This document shows, in pieces, positions 7,695 through 12,102 of a stretch of 12,102 bases of DNA. The notes beneath the pieces are model-generated. The model was not told where the DNA came from, did not search any database, and was given only the letters and a program-made list of their open reading frames with translations. The position numbers and the translations under genes were made by a program. Within the stretch, counting starts at the first letter, position 1; each line of letters opens with the position of its first letter. The stretch covers positions 1 to 12,102 of the forward strand of contig DUEQ01000351.1 of the NCBI GenBank assembly GCA_011192085.1, in the 5' to 3' direction. The DNA comes from Caldilineae bacterium. GTDB lineage: Bacteria; Chloroflexota; Anaerolineae; J102.

Positions 7695-9290
7695 TCAGTC
7701 GTCCAAATATCCCAGCCCCCGCAGGCGATCCTGGATGAGGCGCTGATCGTCGGGGGTGAGGCCCGCGTCGGCCGCGGTCGCGGGAGCTTCATCCCACCGC
7801 TGCACCTCGCCCGGAGCGAAGTCCAACGCCCGGCCATCCATGCTCTCGGCCGCGGGCAGGCCCAGGAGATGGAGGATGGTAGGGGCCAGGTCCATCAGTC
7901 GGGCGTCCGCGGCCTCCCCCGCGGGGATGCCGGGTCCGGCCGCGGCCAGGATGCCCCGCAGCGCGTGGTTCCCTGTCAGATCGCGGGTGTCTGCGAAAGG
8001 CTCGGTCCCGTATCCCGCGCGCAGGAGCGTGTTCTGACCGGGGTTAGGATCGTCCCGGCGGGGTTCGAGAATGAGATCGGGCGCGAGGTGGAGCCATGGG
8101 CCGTGATACAGAGCCTCCCGGCGAAAGATGCGCTGGATGGGCGAGTGTCCGGTGAGGGGATCGCACAGGGTCCGGAGCTGGTCGCTGAGCTCGGCGATGA
8201 GGTCCTCCACCGCCGCGGGCTCGACGATGCCCTGGGGCTCCCGGTCCCGGATGTTGAATCGAATCCCGCCCGCAGGGCTGTAGACTGCGCGGGTGCGGGT
8301 CCAGTCGATGGCGTGGAGCCAGGCCGCGGGGGGAGGGGGGCGGCGCATGTCGCGCAGGCCGGGCAGACCGCGCTTCAGCCGTCGCAGCGAGGGATGGCGG
8401 CGTAAGCGTCGCCACAGGCCCGAACGCTCGTCCGGTCGACGCTTCCAAACCAGCCATCCCTCTCGCTCCAGAAAAACATTTACATAAAAGGCCCGGGCCA
8501 CGGGGCTGAAGCCGTGGTCGGAGAGGAGGATGACCGTGGCCTCCTCCCCAGCATCCCCCACCAGTCCGGCCACGGCCTCATCCAGGGCCTGATACGCGGC
8601 CAGGAGCTCGGGCAGCAGGCGTCGGGCCACGGCCGCGTCATATCGGGGATGATCGGGATGGAGGAGGTGGAGGGTGTAGTGCTGCAACCGGTCGGTGGCG
8701 GTGAACACGGCCACAAACGCGTCCCAGTCGGCCTGTGCCAGCAGCCAGCGCGCGGCTCGCCCCCTCGCCTGGATGGCCCGGCGCGTCGCCCGGATGAACT
8801 CGCCTAGCGCCATGCCCGTGCGCTCCACATTGATGACATAATCGGGGACCGCGGCCAGCAGCCGCTCCCGCAGGTCGGGCGGTTGGGTGAAGGGGCTGCG
8901 GGTGTCGGGGGTGAGCATGCCTGCGACCACCGCGGCGCCGGGCATGGGCGCGGGTGGGTAGGTCATGGGCGCGTTGAACAGGGCCAGGCGTTGACCCGCG
9001 GTCGCGACCTGCCGCCAGAAAGGCGTCGCCCGCACCGAGGCCGCGGTGTTCAGGCGCACCTCGTAACTCTCGGGCTGTTGGGCCGCGAAGCCAAAGATGC
9101 CATGCTTGCCCGGATTCACGCCCGTGGCGAAGGTGGACCAGGCCACCGAAGATTCGGGGCGGATGGTGGATTGCAGGCCGCTCCAGCGGCTGCGGGCCTT
9201 GAGTTCGGCCAGCGCGGGGAGACGGCCTTCGCGCAGCCAGGGGTCGAGGATGCGCCAGTCCGCGCCGTCGAGACCGAGGATGAGGAGCAT
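7695..9290 (-). CDS. alkaline-phosphatase-superfamily phosphohydrolase (COG3379-like), paralog 1, predicted Ser nucleophile
   Basis: A 531-residue protein of the type I phosphodiesterase/nucleotide pyrophosphatase fold, close to the COG3379 group of predicted phosphohydrolases/phosphomutases. It should use two metal ions to hydrolyse or transfer a phosphoryl group. Seen: GLDGADW (D8), PESSVAWSTFATGVNPGKHG (45-64) with S47 at the nucleophile position, TATDRLQHY (D200, H204), LSDHGF (D258, H259) and TGNHALRG (H442). The metal site therefore looks complete. There is no signal peptide or membrane helix, so it should act in the cytoplasm, unlike extracellular phosphatases of the superfamily. It ends with DRLRGLGYLDD, an ending shared with the neighbouring paralog. 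The GT4 gene follows after 10 bases. The ATG at 9290 lies directly at the first beta-strand. Substrate unknown; a phosphorylated glycan carrier is a guess from context. Confidence 0.88.
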   Translation of the reverse strand: MLLILGLDGADWRILDPWLREGRLPALAELKARSRWSGLQSTIRPESSVAWSTFATGVNPGKHGIFGFAAQQPESYEVRLNTAASVRATPFWRQVATAGQRLALFNAPMTYPPAPMPGAAVVAGMLTPDTRSPFTQPPDLRERLLAAVPDYVINVERTGMALGEFIRATRRAIQARGRAARWLLAQADWDAFVAVFTATDRLQHYTLHLLHPDHPRYDAAVARRLLPELLAAYQALDEAVAGLVGDAGEEATVILLSDHGFSPVARAFYVNVFLEREGWLVWKRRPDERSGLWRRLRRHPSLRRLKRGLPGLRDMRRPPPPAAWLHAIDWTRTRAVYSPAGGIRFNIRDREPQGIVEPAAVEDLIAELSDQLRTLCDPLTGHSPIQRIFRREALYHGPWLHLAPDLILEPRRDDPNPGQNTLLRAGYGTEPFADTRDLTGNHALRGILAAAGPGIPAGEAADARLMDLAPTILHLLGLPAAESMDGRALDFAPGEVQRWDEAPATAADAGLTPDDQRLIQDRLRGLGYLDD

Positions 9291-9300
9291 GGGGAGGGAT

Positions 9301-9410
9301 CAGTATGCAGTATGCTGTAGGGGGACGGTCGATATCGATGAAAAGGGTGGCAAGTGGCAGGTGGGGCTGTGCAAGTCTACTTGCCACTTGCGACTTGGCG
9401 CCTGCTACCC
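9301..9410. repeat. period-7 intergenic repeat element, copy B
   Basis: CAGTATG occurs twice in tandem, followed by the related CTGTAGG (9301-9321). A block at 9330-9362 then matches copy A at 29 of 33 bases. The stretch 9345-9410 is a long imperfect palindrome: two 32-base arms (9345-9376 and 9379-9410) around a 2-base centre, 20 of 32 positions complementary, with TTGCCAC/GTGGCAA heptamers on both sides. A T-rich stretch follows on the + strand (9412-9417), but no + strand gene needs a terminator here. It lies between the two phosphohydrolase genes. The remaining 9411-9498 is AT-richer and holds no gene I can support. Confidence 0.8.
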
Positions 9411-9498
9411 TGTTTTTTCATCCTTTTTTCTGCGTCAATTCGCTCATCAATGTCATCTGCGCTCTACCATCTTATTTTCAACCACGCTCGCGCCAGCA

Positions 9499-11148
9499 TC
9501 AGGTCATGTAGCCCAGGCCGCGGAGGCGGTCGGCGATGGCTTTTTGTTCGTCGGGGCTGAGACTGGAGGCGGGCTCGGGCGGGGCGAGGTCGGGCCCGGG
9601 TCGGGGCGGGTGGCTTTCCAGCCAGCGGGCGTGGAAGATGGCTTCGATGACGCGTCCATCCATGCTCTTGGGGATGGGCAGGTCGGCCAGGTGGAGGATG
9701 GTGGGCGCGAGGTCGATGAGGCGGGGGGAGTGATGGAGCCTGCCGGGGCGGATGGCGGGGCCCGCGGCCAGGAACATGCCCTCGGGCCGATGGTCGCCGC
9801 TGCGCAAGATCTGGCCGGGCGGGATAGGGGTGATGAGGGTGGAGCCCAGGGTGGGCACGGCCGCGTAGTCGGGGTCCATGGTCAGCACGATGTCGGGGAA
9901 GCGCGTGGCATGGGGCCCGTGATAGACTTCCCAGCCCAATTGGATGTCGGTGAACAGGGGGACGTCCGCGCTGGGGATGCGCAGGGATTGGGCCTGTTCG
10001 ATGATGAAGTCGATGAGCTTGGACGCGGCCGCGGGGCTGACCGGGCCTGGCGGTTGGTGATCTGTGTGATGGAGGTAGATCCCGGCCACATTGTTGTAGA
10101 GTGGCATGGCCCAGGCCAGGGTGTTCTCCCAGTCCATGGCGTCGGCTAGGCTGCCGTGCTGTTTGACGGCCTGCCGTGCTTCGCGCGGGAGGATGCGTTT
10201 GGTTATGTCGGTGAGCCATGGCGCGCCCCGCTTGAGGCGCTGCATCCAGCCCGCCTTGCCCATGCGCAGTCGCAGCAGATCGAGCTCCAACAGCCAGTTG
10301 TTGAGATGTACCCAGTGCCGGGCCGCGGGCCCGAATCCATGGTCGGAGAGGATGATGATGTGGGCGTCGGGCCCGGCGTTCTTCACCAGTGCGCCCAAAA
10401 GCTGATCCAGCAGGTCGAAATAGTCGCCCAATTTGGCGGAGATGCGCGTGTCGAGGCGGGGGGCCAGGTCGCTGTATTCGGGCGCGAGGTAATGCCAGAA
10501 GTGATGGGAGATGCGATCTGTGCCAGTGAAGACGACCATGAACGCGTCCCAGGCCCGTTCTTGCATGAGGCGCAGCGCGTGCACGCCCCGGCGCTCGGTC
10601 ATCTGGATGATGTCGTCCAGCATGTCCAGGGGCTTGGGTAGGTCGTCGAGGGTCAGGGGCTGACCGGGCCTGCCGTAGTCCAGGTCGATGAGATAGTCGT
10701 GGAGGGAACGGATGAGGTCGGGAGGATGCGCCCAATCTCGGGCCTGGGGCGGGGTGAGCATGCCGCTGATGGCGAAGCCCTTCACCGGGCGCAGGGGATA
10801 GCTGAGGGGCACGTTGAGCGCGCCTGTGGGCCTGCCATGGGCGTCGAAGTATTCCCACAGTAGGGGGGCGCGAATATGCGTGCTGTTGACGGGCGTTCCC
10901 TGCCCGCGCAGCAAGGCTGCGGGCGACCCCTCGGTCTGGAGGAAGTTGAGCACGCCATGTTTGCCAGGATTGACGCCCGTGACGAAACTGGCCCAGGCGG
11001 GCGCGGTAAAGGGCGGCTGCGTGGAGCGTAGTTGGCTCCATGCGCTCCGCTCGCGCAATGCCGCCAGATTGGGCGTCACATCCAGGTCGCACAGTGGGCC
11101 GAACAGGTCCCATGTGCCGCCATCGAGGCCGATAATCAATGTCTTCAT
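9499..11148 (-). CDS. alkaline-phosphatase-superfamily phosphohydrolase (COG3379-like), paralog 2, predicted Thr nucleophile
   Basis: A 549-residue paralog of the next gene on the same strand. Seen: IGLDGGTWD (D9), PPFTAPAWASFVTGVNPGKHG (45-64) with T48 at the nucleophile position, TGTDRISHH (D211, H215), LSDHGFGPAARH (D269, H270) and SGDHRPEG (H453), which together give the usual two-metal site. It has no signal peptide or membrane helix. The C-terminus has a proline-rich linker (514-526) and ends DRLRGLGYMT. I start it at the ATG at 11148, where the first beta-strand MKTLIIGLDGG begins. A longer frame to 11226 would translate a perfect palindrome, so I reject that. A G-run (GGGGGG) lies only two bases before the ATG, closer than a normal ribosome binding site. 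Gene order suggests work on the same pathway as paralog 1 and GT4, but 208 bases and a repeat element separate the two paralogs. Confidence 0.88.
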   Translation of the reverse strand: MKTLIIGLDGGTWDLFGPLCDLDVTPNLAALRERSAWSQLRSTQPPFTAPAWASFVTGVNPGKHGVLNFLQTEGSPAALLRGQGTPVNSTHIRAPLLWEYFDAHGRPTGALNVPLSYPLRPVKGFAISGMLTPPQARDWAHPPDLIRSLHDYLIDLDYGRPGQPLTLDDLPKPLDMLDDIIQMTERRGVHALRLMQERAWDAFMVVFTGTDRISHHFWHYLAPEYSDLAPRLDTRISAKLGDYFDLLDQLLGALVKNAGPDAHIIILSDHGFGPAARHWVHLNNWLLELDLLRLRMGKAGWMQRLKRGAPWLTDITKRILPREARQAVKQHGSLADAMDWENTLAWAMPLYNNVAGIYLHHTDHQPPGPVSPAAASKLIDFIIEQAQSLRIPSADVPLFTDIQLGWEVYHGPHATRFPDIVLTMDPDYAAVPTLGSTLITPIPPGQILRSGDHRPEGMFLAAGPAIRPGRLHHSPRLIDLAPTILHLADLPIPKSMDGRVIEAIFHARWLESHPPRPGPDLAPPEPASSLSPDEQKAIADRLRGLGYMT

Positions 11149-11188
11149 GGCCCCCCATTGTCGCACAAAAGCCCGTTTCGCGTCCAAT

Positions 11189-11234
11189 AATATGAGATGC
11201 GTCGCACCTGCAACGATGCGACGCATCTTGTATT
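11189..11234. promoter_or_regulatory. strong palindrome / hairpin upstream of phosphohydrolase paralog 2
   Basis: AGATGCGTCGCA (11195-11206) and TGCGACGCATCT (11217-11228) are perfect 12-base inverted arms around a 10-base loop. On the + strand the stem extends through two G-T wobbles and four A-T pairs to 11189/11234. It lies between the His-rich protein gene (stop at 11254) and the start at 11148. As - strand RNA it would form a stable hairpin about 25 bases after that stop, but only a weak T-rich tail (ATATTATTGG) follows. It could be a terminator, an operator, or a member of a dispersed palindrome family. Confidence 0.65.
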
Positions 11235-11253
11235 GAGATCAGGCTGCGGGCGC

Positions 11254-11523
11254 TTAGGGGACGCCGGTTGGGTCGAGGGCGGCCAGCTCCGCTTCCACCT
11301 CGGCCAGCCGCTCTTGCAGCCGTCGCTTTCGGGCTTCCAGCCAAGCCCGGCGGGCGTCGTCGTCCTCTTCCCAGCAGGGGCCCCGGCCCATACGGCCGCC
11401 GCGCCCGGCCATCGGGCCATGGCGATGACCGCGCATGCCGCGGAAGGGGGCCTGACGGCCCGGGCCGGGTGCAGCGATCAGGTGTTCGTGAGAATGGCGA
11501 TGACGTTTCTTTCCATGCATCAT
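11254..11523 (-). CDS. small His-rich, DUF5320-like protein with coiled-coil C-terminus
   Basis: An 89-residue protein. Seen: a histidine cluster (H3, H8, H10, H12, H14), a Gly/Arg/Met stretch GPMAGRGGRMGRGPC (36-50) with two more histidines (H33, H35) and a single cysteine C50, then an acidic patch EEDDD and an amphipathic charged helix (about 57-83) likely to form a coiled coil. The GPM-GRG block followed by a Cys and a helical tail resembles DUF5320 proteins, which I recall occurring near ArsR regulators and NifX-like metallo-cofactor proteins. The function is unknown; metal binding is inferred from composition. The start is the ATG at 11523: AAGGAGGT lies exactly 7 bases upstream. The GTG at 11532 overlaps that ribosome binding site and is therefore unlikely. 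It lies directly downstream of the ArsR gene, behind a copy of the same operator. Confidence 0.72.
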   Translation of the reverse strand: MMHGKKRHRHSHEHLIAAPGPGRQAPFRGMRGHRHGPMAGRGGRMGRGPCWEEDDDARRAWLEARKRRLQERLAEVEAELAALDPTGVP

Positions 11524-11530
11524 GGATTTC

Positions 11531-11538
11531 ACCTCCTT
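11531..11538 (-). promoter_or_regulatory. strong Shine-Dalgarno that decides the start of the His-rich protein
   Basis: AAGGAGGT on the - strand is a full match to the 16S anti-SD core and lies 7 bases before ATG 11523. This stands out, because most other genes in the window have no recognisable Shine-Dalgarno. The small protein may therefore be made at a high level when induced. Confidence 0.85.
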
Positions 11539-11560
11539 GATGAGCGTTTTTTGATGAGAA

Positions 11561-11577
11561 GGAATAAAATTATTCCA
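11561..11577 (-). promoter_or_regulatory. second ArsR operator (O2) overlapping a candidate extended -10
   Basis: GGAATAA-AA-TTATTCC (11561-11576) is a 7-2-7 perfect dyad whose two arms are identical to the core of the operator before arsR (12046-12061); only the 2-base centre differs. Read on the - strand it contains TGGAATAAT (11577-11569), an extended -10 (TGn plus AATAAT, one mismatch from TATAAT), with no good -35. Transcription would then begin near 11562, about 39 bases before the ATG of the His-rich protein. Repressor bound here would cover the -10. Confidence 0.65.
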
Positions 11578-11597
11578 GAGATCGAATATTCTGGCGT

Positions 11598-11630
11598 AAA
11601 AAAATAACAGCCCGGGGGGATGATGTTATT
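11598..11630 (-). terminator. terminator overlapping the arsR stop codon
   Basis: On the - strand AATAACA (11630-11624) pairs with TGTTATT (11609-11603) around a 14-base C/G-rich loop, and a run of seven T follows (11604-11598 as A on the + strand). The stem is AT-rich, so termination may be partial. It separates arsR from the His-rich protein gene, which suggests the latter has its own promoter. Confidence 0.55.
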
Positions 11631-12018
11631 GTTGACGGCAGCGCGGGCAGCGACATTTGCCGCGATGGCGCCGTCTGCCGCCGCGTCCCGGCTCCAACGT
11701 CGCTTCGGCCACGCGCTCGCGTTGGCGCATGCGTTTTTCGGCCAGGGCCAGAAGCGCATCGACCACAGTCAGCACCTGCGGATCGCTGACTTGATAGAGG
11801 ACGGTCATGCCCTCGCGGCTGGCCCGCACCAGACCGGCTTCGCGCAGCACCATGAGGTGCTGCGAGATGTTGGCCTGGGGGCGTCCCAGGGCGGAGGTGA
11901 GGTGCATGACGTAAGCGCCGCCATCGCGCAGTTCGTCGAGGATCTGCAACCGCACGGGGTGGCTGATGGCCCGGGCGATGCGAGCGGCGTCGGAAGTGAG
12001 AGGGTCGTTGACGGGCAT
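11626..12018 (-). CDS. ArsR/SmtB-family winged-helix repressor with C-terminal CxCxxC tail
   Basis: A 130-residue dimeric DNA-binding repressor of the ArsR family. Seen: the N-terminal helix AARIARAISHPVRLQILDEL (11-30), the recognition region ANISQHLMVLREAGLVRASREG (49-70), the beta-wing TVLYQVSD (72-79), a long C-terminal helix (80-103), then a basic Gly/Arg linker and the tail GKCRCPRCRQQ with C122, C124 and C127. The classical alpha-3 metal site ELCVCDL is missing (GGAYVMHL stands in its place). The alpha-5 DxH pair of zinc sensors is not evident either, so sensing may rest on the tail cysteines. The ATG at 12018 has no Shine-Dalgarno. A promoter and a perfect operator lie just upstream, which implies autoregulation. 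It is followed by a terminator and the His-rich protein. The inducer (metal, metalloid or redox) cannot be named. Confidence 0.92.
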   Translation of the reverse strand: MPVNDPLTSDAARIARAISHPVRLQILDELRDGGAYVMHLTSALGRPQANISQHLMVLREAGLVRASREGMTVLYQVSDPQVLTVVDALLALAEKRMRQRERVAEATLEPGRGGRRRHRGKCRCPRCRQQ

Positions 12019-12043
12019 GATGCGGTTTGGCGAGGATGCGATA

Positions 12044-12063
12044 TTGGAATAACTTTATTCCAA
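12044..12063 (-). promoter_or_regulatory. operator O1 of arsR (perfect 9-2-9 dyad)
   Basis: TTGGAATAA-CT-TTATTCCAA is a perfect inverted repeat with a 2-base centre, the usual architecture and AT-rich half-site style of ArsR/SmtB operators. It begins 11 bases downstream of the -10 hexamer and so lies at the start of the predicted transcript, where bound repressor would block transcription. Confidence 0.8.
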
Positions 12064-12074
12064 AAGTTGAATAC

Positions 12075-12102
12075 ATTATACTCCACAGCTGGAGATTTGT
12101 CA
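12075..12102 (-). promoter_or_regulatory. sigma70-type promoter of arsR
   Basis: On the - strand TGACA lies at the very edge of the window (12102-12098), followed by a 17-base spacer and a perfect TATAAT (12080-12075). The first base of the -35 hexamer is outside the window. Five of five visible -35 positions, all -10 positions and the spacing are consensus. The predicted transcription start is near 12068, giving a leader of about 50 bases that contains operator O1. Confidence 0.78.

Noticed and set aside
7685..7837. N-terminal extension of the GT4 gene to 7837
   Set aside because: It overlaps the end of the upstream phosphohydrolase gene and adds a low-complexity Arg/Pro sequence; ATG 7684 starts the first Rossmann strand.
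7653..8405. + strand frames opposite the phosphohydrolase paralog 1 gene
   Set aside because: Gly/Arg/Val shadow translation with no motif; the - strand gene explains the region fully.
6320..9410. CRISPR-like array from the repeated GTGGCAA/TTGCCAC units
   Set aside because: Units are 7 bp, degenerate and without unique spacers of constant length, and there are no cas genes.
9345..9417. Palindrome plus T-run as a + strand intrinsic terminator
   Set aside because: No + strand gene ends nearby, and the palindrome is shared with a second locus as part of a repeat element.
11149..11226. N-terminal extension of phosphohydrolase paralog 2
   Set aside because: It would be encoded by the perfect palindrome and does not match the family start, which begins at the MKTLIIGLDGG strand.
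9464..11344. 626-residue frame on the - strand overlapping phosphohydrolase paralog 2 in another frame
   Set aside because: Composition is Arg/Pro/His-rich without domain motifs, while the overlapping frame has a complete metalloenzyme active site.

Overview
The window reads as a stretch of a high-GC bacterial chromosome, most likely from a Chloroflexota (Anaerolineae-like) organism. This is an inference from several features together: a GT39-type membrane enzyme with a C-terminal pair of beta-sandwich modules, two adjacent COG3379-type phosphohydrolases, mostly Shine-Dalgarno-poor starts, and intergenic clusters of degenerate 7-8 bp repeats. No single marker gene proves it. I see no rRNA, tRNA, CRISPR array, transposase, integrase or phage gene.

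Left part, + strand (1-3995): a class V PLP aminotransferase (48-1127), a short repeat cluster (1168-1217), a DUF402/FomD-like phosphohydrolase (1229-1795) and a bifunctional class A penicillin-binding protein (1952-3982). The PBP gene ends in an intrinsic terminator that overlaps its stop codon and meets the - strand genes head-on.

Middle and right part, - strand (11148 down to 4028): two paralogous cytoplasmic alkaline-phosphatase-superfamily phosphohydrolases (9499-11148 and 7695-9290), a GT4 glycosyltransferase 10 bases after the second one (6533-7684), and a large polytopic GT39/DUF2142-like protein (4028-6310). The content suggests surface polysaccharide, glycolipid or glycoprotein work: a cytosolic GT4 transferring sugar, two soluble phosphodiesterase/phosphomutase-like enzymes acting on a phosphorylated carrier or sugar, and a polyprenyl-phosphate-sugar-dependent membrane transferase. 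That functional link is inference. The two larger gaps in this block (6311-6532 and 9291-9498) each carry a copy of the same element, built from period-7 repeats and inverted repeats.

Far right, - strand (12102 down to 11254): a compact regulatory unit. A near-consensus sigma70-type promoter at the window edge is followed by a perfect 9-2-9 operator, an ArsR-family repressor with a C-terminal CxCxxC tail, a terminator, a second copy of the same operator core overlapping a candidate extended -10, a strong ribosome binding site, and a small His-rich DUF5320-like protein with a coiled-coil tail. This is the most interesting part of the window: a probable metal- or redox-responsive switch controlling itself and a small putative metal-binding protein. 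A perfect 12-bp-arm palindrome then separates this unit from the phosphohydrolase gene at 11148.

No gap between genes exceeds about 230 bases. Nothing here demands a wholly new system. The repressor/His-rich protein unit, the period-7 elements and the phosphohydrolase/glycosyltransferase cluster are the parts least explained by standard annotation.
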